Positions 1-10,754 of a stretch of 64,000 nucleotides of DNA are shown here, in pieces (positions within the stretch are counted from its first letter, which is position 1; each line of letters begins with the position of its first letter). The stretch comes from Gentiana macrophylla (lineage: Eukaryota > Streptophyta > Magnoliopsida > Gentianales > Gentianaceae), in NCBI GenBank assembly GCA_026214975.1, contig JAOBSW010000690.1, positions 1-64,000 of the forward strand, read 5' to 3'. The translations under genes and the position numbers were made by a program. The notes under the pieces were generated by a model. That model was given only the letters and a program-made list of their open reading frames with translations, made no database searches and had not been told where the DNA came from.

Positions 1-95
1 CTATCACTTTTCCGTTTCTCAAAACAGTGATATGACTTTTGACAAGACATGTAACGCACTCAAATTTAGTTAAATGTTCGTCTACCCCCAATGGC

Positions 96-103
96 TATAA
101 ATA
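96..103 (+). promoter_or_regulatory. TATA-like box upstream of T ORF2
   Basis: TATAAATA lies about 110 bases before the ORF2 start at 211, within a stretch resembling a short 5' leader. The same box is kept at 10310-10317 in the second plus-strand copy. It lies inside the element, not in the LTR, so it could be a separate ORF2 promoter. This is inferred from sequence only. Confidence 0.35.
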
Positions 104-210
104 CTTTCACCAATTCTTTTAAATCGTTAAAAAATTCTCACTTTTATTACCCACAAACATCAAATTTCTTCTGTTTATCCAAGTTTCCCAATTTCTACCA
201 ATCTAAAATC

Positions 211-3088
211 ATGGCATACACAAGAATATAACCTGGATTGATCTCCTCAGTTGATCAATTCATCAAGAATTTTAACAACTCAGACTTATCCATACAATTT
301 GCTGAGAAAATCGGCAAAATCAAAGGACTAGAGGCATTATTCAACATTACACTAGGTAGTGTCTGCTTAGAAAGCATCGGTGACTTCTATGAATATAGAG
401 CAACCACCATCAAAGAGGAGGATTACACCTTCATTACCACTATCAACAAAAATGAGATAAAAATACTAAAGACCTTTTGGCGGATATTTTTGGATTTGAA
501 AAATCTGGACACGCTGCTTTTGTCAAAGTAGACAAAGTATGAAGAGAAAATCTATGTAAAGTGATTGCAGAAGACCCAACCAAAAAAGTGTCATGTACAG
601 GCAGTCTCAGTCTCTTAAAACCAAAATTTGGTTACTTTACTCAAATTTTAGCCAAGTGTGTAATTTGAAGTGTATGAAATTTTAGCAACATCTCTGGCAC
701 CAAATTTGATCTACTTTATGTACTCTTGTTTGAAGAAAACTTAAACTGGCAAAGATATATCCTTGATCAATTGGTAAGTCAACATTCTGACAAACTAAAG
801 AAGAAAACAGATGTCAAGATAGGCAGATTCTATAACACTAAGACTCTGGCCTTACTGGTTCAAATGATTATTGATCATTTTGGTTTCACCAAGAAATAAT
901 CAACTGCAATTGTTGATGGGAAAATTGCAGTTAAAGATGAGAAAGCTAAGACAACAAAGAGGAAATCTGACACCACTGAGGCTGAACCTAAAAAGAAAAG
1001 AATGAAATCATCCAAGAGAGTTCACTCAGCAGAAGAAGGCTTAAAATTTATTGAAGAACTCAAGGACAAAAGAAGAAAGTTAAAAGAAACAGTTGAGAAA
1101 ACAGTAGAAGCTTCACCAGCAAAGTCTGTCAACTCGGAAACTGGTAGAAGATCAGTCAAGAAAAAGAGAATTGTTGAAGAAACCTCCACACTAAAACGAG
1201 AAACTATTAATCCTATTATGGAGTTACTCGAAACTGTCCCATAAGAAACTGACACTGACACTCATGGGGAATCAGTTAGGTTTAGAAGACCTCTGTCCTA
1301 TCCATTAGACAATGGACGCTTTTCATTCAGTATTTGGCCCTTTTTAATCTCTTGGTTGACAAAAAAATCACGGGATTATTTCTAGTATGGAATGAGTCAA
1401 TCATACACTTTGGTATCTTATTGAACAAAAAGGGTGCTATTCTTCCTCCATTGATCAAGAATTTCGATTTTTGGGAAGTATCATGATCATCCCACCCCTT
1501 CTTCCGTTTTTGAGGTTTGTTTCAGTTTATTAGGTTTATTAGTAAGAATGGGTAACGGTATTCTGCCTAAGTAGTAGACACATCCCATTGCACCGATCGG
1601 GGGTCGAAGACCAAGAAGTGCGTTAGTTATACCAAACATTCTTCTTACGGCTAGATACAATCTCTTGGTCCCTGCGGAAAGGAAAAAGAATTTCACGCTC
1701 TTCCTTTCGGGAAGGGAGGATTAGGGAAATCATAATAGAACATATACGGTGGGAAACAAAAAATTCGTCTTGCTAGTCTAGTCTTTGGCACAAGAAAGTG
1801 AATTTCGGCTTGAAAACTTACACCGTAGAAGACTTTGTTCATGAAAGTGATGAAGAGCTACCACTAGAAGTTGCAGAAAGGTTAAATTTGTTAATCAAGT
1901 CAAGATCTACTCCACAAAAATCAGCATCAAGAGCTGCTTACGAAGACTCAATCAAAGTAGCAGAAGCATCTCAGTCAGAAAAGAGAGGAAACCGAGAAAT
2001 TCGTTCAACAAGAAGTTGTTGATGATGCTGAAGTAAATCAAGAAACCTTTTCAATAACTGAAGAAGGATAGGTGTTAGTCATTTATCGTTGAAGGATAGA
2101 CCAGCAATATTGAAACATAAATAGTCAGTGGTCAAGTTGATGATACAACTCCACCTCCTACTGAGTCAGAAGCCCCCCCCTAAGAAACTGAATTGATTGA
2201 AGTATCCACCAATTGAAAGGCAATGAGTTTACAAGAATCTGATTCTATTCCAAATTTAGACAAGCTGACTGTAGACAGCTAGATGCCTATCAAAGCATTG
2301 GTAGCTCAATCACGAATCAAAGCAGAGAAAGAAAGCGATGGAAGGCGATGAACCAAGGGTGTTTAGTGCGTATGACATCACTCATTTATCACAGTTGTTC
2401 GATACCAGTGACTTTCTATGTACTGGTTACTCTGCCATCAGGAAGAGACATTCGATTAAACTGACAAAATAAGGTCCTTCATCCTCAAACAAGAAGAATG
2501 ATGATGATAACAATGATTATGATTCACAAGATCCCAACCTACAGAAAAGGATTCTTCCTTCCCTTCAAATAGAAAAATCAATTGCAACAACTGATAAAGG
2601 AAAATATGTTGTATCAACCAGTGAAGAAATCTCAAGAGAAACTGATAAGTCTATTGCATCAGATTTAGAAACTCAATTTGAATCAGGAAAAGAAGAAGAA
2701 CAAGAACTACAAAGATTTGAATCACCTACTGATAGAGGAGTTTTGGATAATGCAAAAGATGTAGTAGAACTTATTGAAAACCAGGAAGATAAAGAAGAAA
2801 CTGATGATGACTTTGATGTGAAACTATCACCAATTAGAGTTGTGGACAATTCAACCTTGGATGAGGTGAAGAGACAATCAGTAGAGAGAAGAAAGTCTGA
2901 AGAGTGCAAATATCAATTGAGAAAGGTTGTCTCTACTCCACAAAAAGAAGAAGCTGCCAAAGAAGCTGTAACTGACAAAGTTCTTCCAGAAACTGACATT
3001 GTTGGAAATAAAGAAAATGCTGGAAAGAGCAGAAAAAGTCAAGAATAATTGTCATTATACGCTGATAGAGATAAGAAGAACCACCAGT
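211..3088 (+). pseudogene. T family ORF2, N-terminal and central part, decayed
   Basis: This is the second ORF of family T; its function is unknown. The first codons (ATG at 211) hit a stop after six residues, but the frame from 238 continues the protein. The block IKGLEALF followed by a FYEY motif matches KRVRGLENLI and FKDFYRN in the better copies at 49475 and 54383 on the minus strand. Reading frames resume at 1002-1244, 1798-2022 and 2743-3048 as Lys/Glu/Ser-rich low-complexity segments. Frameshifts, stops and the organelle-like insert at about 1487-1797 break the gene, and element G2 splits its end. The general layout (FYxN block, then a hydrophobic helical block) resembles the Pfam family called putative plant transposon protein, but this is a weak suggestion. 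An env-like role by position is the alternative. Confidence 0.6.
1487..1797 (-). other. Organelle-derived insert with a chloroplast ycf1-like fragment
   Basis: On the minus strand about 1487-1584 reads CVYYLGRIPLPILTNK followed by a KQTSKTEE stretch, which resembles the conserved CVYYLGRIP segment of chloroplast ycf1 (Tic214). The rest, up to about 1797, has a different, more GC-rich texture than its surroundings (for example around 1670-1720) and no family I recognise; it may be mitochondrial or other plastid DNA. The T ORF2 reading frame resumes after it near 1798, so it looks like a filler insertion into the element. The edges are approximate. Confidence 0.5.
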
Positions 3089-3093
3089 GAATC

Positions 3094-3890
3094 TGAAGTG
3101 ATTTGATTTGTGGATCTTGGAATGACAGTATTTGATTGATAAACTCCACAACACAACCACAACTTGTGTGGAAGCACCTTGGAATTGCAAGCTCCTCGAC
3201 ACAGTCTCAACTCGTGAGAAAGCACCTCAGAATTTACCTTGACACTTAGAAAACATGTCTCTAAGCACCTTGATATTAGGATACCCACAAGGGTTGCTTA
3301 AGCCCATGATAATCCGGATTTAGAAACCTCTTTCCAGAGTATTTCACACAACACTTTTCCAAGTGAAGAAAATTTGAAATTTTCTTGATAACAAGTTCTA
3401 TCATTTTATATTAAAGTACATGGTATTTATAGGACTTTAGGATACATAAAGAGGACTAAATACATGCAAGAATTTCATGCTAAGCTTCTCACAAGGTTCA
3501 ATGCATCTTGACTTTCATCCAAGAGTTGGAAATCTTGATGTATCTTGCATTCTTTGATGTATCTTGCAAATTTTGGTGCATTGAACCTATATTCTTGACT
3601 TTATCTTCAAAATGGCCTCCATCCACAAATTTGAAGGACAAAAATTAGCTAATATGACATAATAAATCATATAGTAACATATAACATGACACGCCATTAT
3701 GTGCTTCAAAATTGGGACATTATTCGAGTGTCTTTTTTGCGTTGACGTCCAGTCTTGAGATGTCGTCATTTTCATCTTTTGATTGAAATGTATCTTCATT
3801 GATTAATAATAACGTATATAATGTAGTACCATAATTGGTGATTTGATGTTTGCTAATTATTTAGCTATTTTTTGACCCAGAATCATATCA
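3094..3890 (-). repeat. G2 3' LTR
   Basis: 797 bases, matching 5120-5912 over its whole length with scattered differences. It holds a TATAAATA box in sense orientation near 3425 and a run of short direct repeats around GATGTATCTTGCA near 3530-3570. Confidence 0.85.
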
Positions 3891-4503
3891 GACTCTCCCG
3901 GTTGTGAAGGATTCGTCCTCGAATCAAAAGGATGTCGTATTCTTCAGAATCAGTCACCAACCTCGAAAAACTTGCAAAAATCTGTAATGATATACCGGGA
4001 TCAAAAACAATGTGAACATACAACTTCAAATCGATGGAGTGTTGAAAAGTCGATTCAAACTTCACCGATGCAACATAGGAACAGTATCTCGGCCCGCAGG
4101 AATTGTAGCTAAAACTCGGTGTGGTAGCAACATAATCACACAAATGTAGGTTAGGGTATGCTTCAACACATTTAGAAAAAGGATGAATAAAAATGTGCGC
4201 CGGTTTTCCACCGAGGTGTTCACGTTCAAAAACCTTTGTATGTAATAAGCTTTTCACAATGGGGTAATCTTCATGTTCCTTCAAAGAAAAATCAACATAG
4301 CTGCCACATGAATTTAGTAACATGGTCTCTTCAATTTCCTCAACCGGAATCAACACCTGAAGTTCTTCTTCTACCCTACATTCCTCCGTTTTCAACACCA
4401 CCGCCTTATTGTTAATAACCTCTTCATATGCTTTATCCTCTTCAAGAAATTTAGTTATTATTTCCTCCCTCTCGGCCTTAAAAATTCGTGACATTTCCTC
4501 CAC
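3883..4503 (-). CDS. G2 ORF, 206 aa, unknown C-terminal domain
   Basis: An uninterrupted minus-strand frame. The first 75 residues are rich in Glu/Lys with a helical character. Residues about 93-206 form a compact block with KPAHIF, CVEAYPNLH, TPSFSY, RYCSYV, FDPGI and LLIRGRILHNRE. The same block ends the G1 protein at 42689-43885, with matching Cys and Pro positions. The frame runs through the purine tract and stops eight bases inside the LTR, exactly as in G1. No protease, reverse transcriptase or integrase motif is visible. Its position matches the extreme C-terminus of a gypsy polyprotein, so it is probably a deletion remnant or a retained accessory domain. The ATG at 4503 is the first in frame; the true start may lie upstream. 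Confidence 0.6.
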   Translation of the reverse strand: MEEMSRIFKAEREEIITKFLEEDKAYEEVINNKAVVLKTEECRVEEELQVLIPVEEIEETMLLNSCGSYVDFSLKEHEDYPIVKSLLHTKVFEREHLGGKPAHIFIHPFSKCVEAYPNLHLCDYVATTPSFSYNSCGPRYCSYVASVKFESTFQHSIDLKLYVHIVFDPGISLQIFASFSRLVTDSEEYDILLIRGRILHNRESLI

Positions 4504-5119
4504 AGTTCGAATAATATCATCCTTAAGACTTCTTTTAAATTGTTAATAATAAGCAACATCCTGATTCTTTGTCTTTTTGTGCCTTCCCATTTCAGCCTTT
4601 ACCTCTCCTGTTTCCAACTTCTTCCGTACCCGTTATTCCTCAGAAAATAACATAGTGTGAAAAAAAGATCTTTGTGATTCAGACATAGAGTTGGGATGTT
4701 GTTGTGACTATCATATGCTTCGAATTTGAGGTGGGGTCAAGAGAAAAAAATGTAGACAAAATGATGATTTAGATGTGGTAAAAATTTCAGGTCGTTTTGA
4801 GGTGTATAGGTTGGCCATTCAATCGGATTTCTGTGACTGGTGCAATCTGTCAGAAAGAATTTCCAGAATTACAACAGTGACTTAGGTCCAGATTGTGGCC
4901 AAACAGTTGAGAATCTGGAAAAAATCAAAGAACGAAAGTTGTAGAACAGGAAATTTCCTATTAGATCACCAAATGTGAGGAAAGTTGGATATAAATAACG
5001 TACCGAAAACAGTCTCGGAAAAAGAACTGACGCTGCAGATTATGATTTTATTTTTATTTATTTTTTTGAAAAATATAGGAATATAATACCGTCAATCCGC
5101 CTTATTCTTTGATACCAAC
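4504..5119 (-). other. G2 leader, non-coding
   Basis: About 600 bases between the 5' LTR and the ORF. No open frame of note. The primer site lies at the LTR edge (about 5107-5119). Nothing else is recognised. Confidence 0.5.
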
Positions 5120-5912
5120 TGAAGTGATTTGATTTGTGGATCTAGGAATGATAGTATTTGATTGATAAACTCCTCAACAAAACCACAACTTGTGTGGAAG
5201 CACCTTGGAATCGCAAGCTCCTCGGCAGAGTCTCAACTCGTGAGAAAGCACCTCAGAATTTACCTTGACACATAGAAAACTTGTCTCTAAGCGTCTTGGT
5301 ATTAGGATACCCACAAGGGTTGCTTAAGCCCTTGATAATCCGGATTTAGAAACCTTTTTCCAGAGATTTTTAAAAAAAATTCCAAGTGAAGAAAATATGA
5401 AATTTTATTGATAACAAGTTCTACCCTTTTCAATTAAAGTACCTGGTATTTATATTACTTTAGGATACATAAAGATGACTAAATACATGCAAGAATTTCG
5501 TGCGAAGCTTCTCCCAAGGTTCAATGCATCTTGTCTTTCATCCAAAAGTTGGAAATCTTGATGTATCTTGCAATCTTTGATGTATCTTGCAAATTCTGGT
5601 ACACTGAACCTATATTCTTGAATTTAACTTCAAAATGGCCTCCATCCACGAATTTGAAGGACAAAAATTGGCTAATATGACATAATAAATCATATAGTAA
5701 CATATAATATCACACACCAATATGTGCTTCAAAATTGGGACATTATCGAGTCTCTTTTTTGCGTTGACGTCTCGTCTTGATATGTCGTCATTTTCATCTT
5801 TGGATTGCAATGTAGCTTCCTTGATTAATAATAATGTATATAATATAGTACCTCAATTGATGAATTGATGTTTGCTAATTATTTAGCTATTCATTGACCT
5901 AAAATCATATCA
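5120..5912 (-). repeat. G2 5' LTR
   Basis: 793 bases, partner of 3094-3890. TATA-like box on the minus strand near 5450. Downstream (sense) it is followed by the primer site. Confidence 0.85.
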
Positions 5913-5917
5913 GAATA

Positions 5918-6631
5918 TGAAGCAAGGAAAAATGAAACTCTTGATCGACTAGAAAACCTTGTCACTAATGGAGAATGCTATGAAGGATTTAGTGGTAGCC
6001 CAAACCATCTTGGCATCAAATCAACAGAATTTCAATTCTTTCATTCGTGGTTTGATACAGAATGATGATGCCAATAAGGTTGAAAGTTCAGACACCGTAA
6101 ATTTCAATGCTGAACAAGTGACAGAAATTCTTGGAGCGATGGATGAAAAGCTTGCTGAATTAAAGAATGCAAGAGCTGATTTTAGTGATGAGGAAATGAG
6201 ACTGATTGTCAAATTCTCAGAGCCTTCTATGAAAGGAATGGCATTGGATCCTCATTTGTACAACATCTTCAAATCCATTCCAGTTAAGGAAAATGAAATA
6301 ACAGAACAAGCCAATGAAAATTTCCTTATAATGAAGAAATTTCTTGTTCACTACTGGAAGAAATTGAACAGATGGGAAGAAAATGAAGAACAAGAGAAAG
6401 CTGAAAAAGATGCTGACAATGTTGACTTGGGAATCGTCAAAGAAGTACTTGACAAGTCAACAATTGATGAAGCTTTAAAGAAGAGTGTGCTGAGATTCGC
6501 TGTCATGGCAGATTTGGGCTAGTATAAATCAACTTGAATCGTATCCTGTTCACAATGCCATAAAAGAAGCTGCTGAAGAATATGATAGAAAATTTGAAGA
6601 AAGGAGAAAAGGCAAAGAAAAGGAGAAATAG
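5918..6631 (+). pseudogene. T family ORF2, C-terminal part
   Basis: Continuation of the ORF2 interrupted by G2. An open frame at 5959-6522 gives 187 residues, mostly helical with many Glu, Lys and Asn. A frameshift near 6515 then leads into a second frame reading NAIKEAAEEYDRKFEERRK and a stop at 6629-6631. The minus-strand copies end similarly with an INEYL block and an EEGKERR tail, so 6631 is the likely true end. No catalytic motif is visible. Function unknown. Confidence 0.55.
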
Positions 6632-6779
6632 AAATTTCTCAATATTGTATTTTAATACCTTGTAACACAGAAAATCAGTTTAATAAATGTATCAGTTATC
6701 TCGGTTTTGTTACTTTATTTATTTTATCTTTTTGTATTGCTTCAAATGAGGGTATTGGCATCATCAAAAAAGGGAAAAT
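6632..6779 (+). promoter_or_regulatory. T 3' untranslated stretch and polypurine tract
   Basis: Short non-coding link from ORF2 to the LTR. It ends with the purine run AAAAAAGGGAAAA at 6766-6778 directly before the LTR. The minus-strand copies have AAAAATGGGGAAA in the same place. It would prime plus-strand DNA synthesis. Confidence 0.7.
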
Positions 6780-8554
6780 TCTTGGAAATAAAATTGTTGT
6801 TTTTATGTTGATTGATCGCTTATTTAATTAATTATTTTAACCCAATTGATGAAGAGTCATTACTTGCTGTTATAGTGTAAAGAAAAAAGACACTTAGAAC
6901 TAAATGTATAGGTTTATCAGACAAGCACTGTAAAAAATTAAATCCAAAACTGAGAAATTGGTTCTTAAAGAAAACTGATGGTTGATAACAGAAGTATTTC
7001 TGAGAACTGAAATTGAAGAAGGTAAGTTTGTTGAGGAATCAGACTCGGTTCACGGATCCAGAAGCTGAAGGATGAGGGTACAAACTCAGTTATGGAGGTT
7101 GAGGGAACAAATTCAGTTATGAAGGTTGAGGGACATAGACTCAGTTATTGAAGATCAAAGAATTGAGTGTTCAAACTCATTATGAAGACAAAAGGTCGAG
7201 ACTGTAAGCCAGAATTCAGGCACGTCTGGATGACCTGAACTGACGTTATATATCTTGTATGAAGACTAAGATACATAAGGACAATGATATCTTAAATAAA
7301 ATGGATTTATATGGTGTACTCTGATCTAGTCAATAAAGATTATATGAAGCTAGAATACTCAATTTTGAAGAAGAGTATAAAACTGAGTTAATGTTCTATA
7401 AACTGTAGACAGTATAAGGAAAGAAAATGATCTCCACCAAAGGACAATATTTAAGATAAGAACTAAAACTGAAGGATAATTCGAACGTTAAAATCAAGCA
7501 ATCTAATTGGATTATGAACTGACATGTCCGAACGGCCACTGACATTCTACAAACACTAGAATGACCACCAACGGCTATAAGAATTCAAATTCAAACAATG
7601 GTAAACAACTATAAATAGACCACTCTTACTTCAAGATGAAGTTCTAAGAAAAAGATCATCATGAAATACTCAATTAAGGGTGAAAAAAAATTGAGAGAAC
7701 TCCTACTAAGATCAAAATTTCAAGATCCAGAAATCTTCTAAGTGTTCAATCAACAAAGATAAATCTAGAAACAACAACACTTGAAGAAAATAGAGCATAT
7801 TGTGCAGATCATATACATCCAAAAGAAGAAGATCACACAATTTGAATCATAGTTATTGATTCAAAATCTCAACTTTGATTTTATCCAAGGTTAGACCGTA
7901 AAGCAATCCGGTCGAGGATTTGGCAAGTACTGTTGAGTTACAGTCAGGAAGACTATGGTTGTGTGATGAGCTGGAGAAGAGGCAATCCTACCTTGAAGGA
8001 CCAGTGGAAGCAATCGAGGAGCAGCAATTCAATCTGTTCTTTGAATTGTGTAGATAGTGATGCTATGGGAATTAGCTAAGGACTATTGTTTAGGACTTTT
8101 TGTAACAGGGCCACCTCAAGAAGTTCTAGTGAAATTTTTCCTGCTACATCACATGGGAAGAGAGGACTGACAGGATTATACCACCTAGAACCTATATACG
8201 TTTTTTGTTATTTACTTTATGCATTTTTGTTACTCAGTACTGTGAATGATTGTCTATCAAACTACTGCGAAACACTTTCTCAGTTAAACACAAGAAACAG
8301 AGACTACATACCATTTTTCAAACAGAATTGATAAACAAAGAGTTTAAAATAAAAAGGCTTTATAACATATCCACTGCCGGTTAACTTAGTTGACTGTATA
8401 AGTCAGTTTGATTTATACACAGCTAAGTTAGCTCAACTCCGCACAAGTTTTAAGAGAACCTAGTTTTTGTTTTCAGTTCAAAATTTTTAGGTGACAAGTT
8501 TATTCAACCCCCCCCCCCCTCTAAACTTGTGCTCATCCTTTTCATGGGCCAACA
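6780..8554 (+). repeat. T family LTR (shared between two tandem copies)
   Basis: 1775 bases, the plus-oriented counterpart of the LTRs at 19233, 24284, 45746, 50595 and 55501. The start is mutated (TCTTGG instead of TGTTGG). The end GCCAACA is intact. It carries a TATAAATA box at 7610-7617, a decayed form of the U3 hairpin array at about 7010-7200, and a run of 12 C at 8508-8519 close to its 3' end. The short frame at 8086-8331 is LTR sequence, not a gene. Confidence 0.85.
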
Positions 8555-8556
8555 AT

Positions 8557-8567
8557 TGGTATCGGAG
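8557..8567 (+). promoter_or_regulatory. T primer binding site
   Basis: TGGTATCGGAG starts two bases after the LTR end. It differs by one base from the standard plant site for initiator methionine tRNA (TGGTATCAGAG). The other T copies carry the same or a nearly identical site. Confidence 0.8.
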
Positions 8568-8639
8568 TGGGTCTTCACATCTAAAGAGATCAATTATTAG
8601 TTCTTTTATAAAAAAACTGGTGTCGGATTTTTTTCGATA

Positions 8640-9962
8640 CCAATTTCAACAATTGTTATCATAGCAGTGTCCTTCAACATTGGAGTGATCCAGTTGAGAT
8701 TAAAGAATACTGCATCAAAATATCAGTTAGTTTATCAGTTATTTGGTCAAAGAGTTTTTAAAGAATTTTCAAAAGTAGCATTATGAGAAAACCAAACTGT
8801 TGGCTGTTGACTCAGTTGTTCAATTTTGAGATTTGAAGATTATAAAACCAAAGTGTAGGCTGTTGCTGAGACTCATGAGAAATTTTTTGAAACACTTGCC
8901 GAAGATCAAGAGAATACATCATACAGCAAGGAACTTGTAAAACCAACTGGTACTGATAAGAATTCACCTCTACCAATCAGCACCATACCTGAAGATTACA
9001 GTGAAAATAATGAATAAGTCATTCTGTTCGAAACTGAATCAAAGAAGGGAAAAAAATCATGTTTGATGAACATGAAGATTGCGTAGCTGAGGTAAGCACT
9101 TCCATATTCAACTATAACAATCAAGGAAATTCAAAATTCATTGAAACTCTAGACATACTCCTAAAGGAATTAAAGGCAATTCAAAAGATTGATGAGAATT
9201 TCAAGAAAGAGAGAGATTCATTAAAACTGATGTTTTAAATTAAATGCTGAAATCAGAATTATCAGGACTAATTGGAGAACTTATAAAGTTAGTCCCTCTG
9301 ATGATATAGTAGAAGTAATCAATATTGCTGAATCATCAGTTAATCCAACTTCTAAAGTTCAGTTCAAACCAAGAAAGCCATTTGGTGATAGATCCGGCTT
9401 AGGGTTTTCTAATCGACAGAATTCTAAGATAGGACCTTGCTCAGCTGCACCCAAATTTGTAGTTGCACAAAATTCTAAAACTCAGAAAACTGCTGAGACT
9501 ATTAGAACTGATAAAAAAATCAGCAGAGCCTTATTCAAAAACTGACAAAAATGTAAGATCAGTTGGTAGAACGCAACAAACTGACATATCTAACAGAAAA
9601 TAATAGAGAAGAAAAACTGATCCATAATCATTTAACAAACCATTCAAGTCCTATGTACCAAAGAATGCTGACTATCCTACTGTTAGACCAACTCAGTTTC
9701 ACAAAATTTATCCTCAAGATAGCACTGCCAATTCAAGACAGAAGAATTATGTGAAAACTCATACATCCAACAAAATAAGTAAGAAGTCTAAAGGACAAGA
9801 AAGGTATATGAGAGAAATAAACTCAATCATTAAGATCGATGTTCAAAGTTCCTGAAAAAAAGTTAACTCAATAAAAGGAAACCATCTTCAGATGGTTCAA
9901 GAGTTAATTCAAAGACTAACAAGGAAGGACCCAAACAAGTATGGGTACCAAAGAAATTATAA
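8640..9962 (+). pseudogene. T family gag remnant
   Basis: Degraded gag-like coding region following the primer site. Many stops and shifts; the only clear part is the end, where 9927-9962 reads GPKQVWVPKKL then stop. The minus-strand copies end gag with GPKKIWVPKKT. This ending is typical of gag in copia elements, especially the Sirevirus/Maximus branch, where a coiled coil precedes it and protease should follow. Here the frame simply stops and ORF2 comes next, so pol has been lost. No zinc knuckle can be made out. Confidence 0.6.
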
Positions 9963-10424
9963 TTTGTTTTTTAGGTGGAAAACTGATCGTCTCAGAAACT
10001 GAGTCGTAAAGTTCTTCATTCAGCCAGAATAAAAACACTGACTCTGGAACTAATATTGAAAGCTCAGAAGTGAAACTGACATAGAAGATAAGACAAAGAA
10101 CTAAACATTTACAGCTGGAGATACTCTGTATCTATCATATTTACCAATACAAGCTACTTTTTACAGAAAAGTCTTTATCTACTTCTAATCCCCACCGTCT
10201 TTTTCCACTTTATGCTATCACTTTTCCGTATCTCAATATAGTGCTATGACTTTTGACAAGATATGTAACGCACTCAAATTCCATTAACTGTTCATCTACC
10301 CCCAACTTCTATAAATACTTTCACCAATTCTTTTCAATCGTTTAAAAATTCTTAGTTTTATTACCCCCAAACATCAAATTTCTTCTGTTTATCCAAATTT
10401 CCCAATTTCTACCAATCTGAAATC
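9963..10424 (+). promoter_or_regulatory. Spacer between T gag and ORF2, with TATA-like box
   Basis: 460 bases without a reading frame. The second half repeats positions 1-210, including TATAAATA at 10310-10317 about 110 bases before the ORF2 start. Nothing else is recognised. Confidence 0.4.
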
Positions 10425-10566
10425 ATGACTTACACAAGAATAGAACCTAGATTGATCTCCTCACGTGATCAATTCATCAAGAATTTAAACAACTCAGACT
10501 TATCCATACAAATTGCTGAGAAAATCGGCAAATCAAAGGACTAGAGGCATTGTTCAACATTCACTA
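10425..10566 (+). pseudogene. T family ORF2, 5' end only
   Basis: ATG at 10425 begins MTYTRIEPRLISSRDQFIKN and runs on as the same protein as at 211, here with an intact start. A one-base loss causes a stop after the AEKIGK block, and the copy ends at about 10566 where unrelated copia DNA begins. It supports the ATG at 211 and 10425 as the real ORF2 start in this subfamily. Confidence 0.6.
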
Positions 10567-10754
10567 GATCGCATGGTCATTGGCAGCCTACAGTACCCAT
10601 CCTTCACCCGCCCAGATATTGCATTTGTTGTAAATAAATTATCTCAATATATACATCAACCCTTTGAGGTTCATTGGTCCTATGCTAAGCGTATCCTCCG
10701 GTATCTCATCAGCACACTGAACCATGGTCTTCAACTTTATCACACTTCTCCCCT
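10567..10754 (+). pseudogene. Copia reverse transcriptase/RNase H linker fragment
   Basis: The frame reads VIGSLQYPSFTRPDIAFVVN, then SQYIHQPFEVHW and KRILRYLISTLNHGL. This is the connection segment between reverse transcriptase and RNase H in Ty1/copia polyproteins. It is from a different copia family from the element at 27118-33296 (compare the MYAMLCTRPDICYGV form there). Only about 60 residues remain, cut on the left by T sequence and on the right by LTR1. Confidence 0.75.

Larger units (their letters stand above)
3094..5912 (-). mobile_element. G2: short gypsy-like non-autonomous LTR element
   Basis: Two LTRs of nearly 800 bases (3094-3890 and 5120-5912) bracket about 1.2 kb. In sense orientation the LTR opens TGATATGATT and ends AATCACTTCA. 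The primer site TTGGTATCAAAG follows the 5' LTR, resembling initiator methionine tRNA sites. A purine tract CCGGGAGAGTC precedes the 3' LTR, with the gypsy-typical GAGGACGAATCCTT just upstream. Flanks read GAATC on the left and GAATA on the right, a target duplication with one change. It sits in T ORF2. No enzyme domains are encoded. Confidence 0.85.
1..10566 (+). mobile_element. Family T copia derivative, partial tandem (internal-LTR-internal)
   Basis: The sequence at 1-350 is repeated at about 10213-10566, and the single LTR at 6780-8554 has a polypurine tract before it and a primer site after it. The LTR is therefore shared by two internal regions, the signature of a tandem dimer. The left copy starts before the window. 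The right copy stops at about 10566, where an unrelated copia fragment follows. Neither internal region codes for protease, integrase or reverse transcriptase. What remains is a gag-like tail and ORF2. The left copy is interrupted by an organelle-like insert and by element G2. Confidence 0.85.

Noticed and set aside
238..531. Host gene reading of the 97-residue frame
   Set aside because: Homologous to T ORF2 in LTR-bounded minus-strand copies and followed by a T LTR, so it is element sequence.
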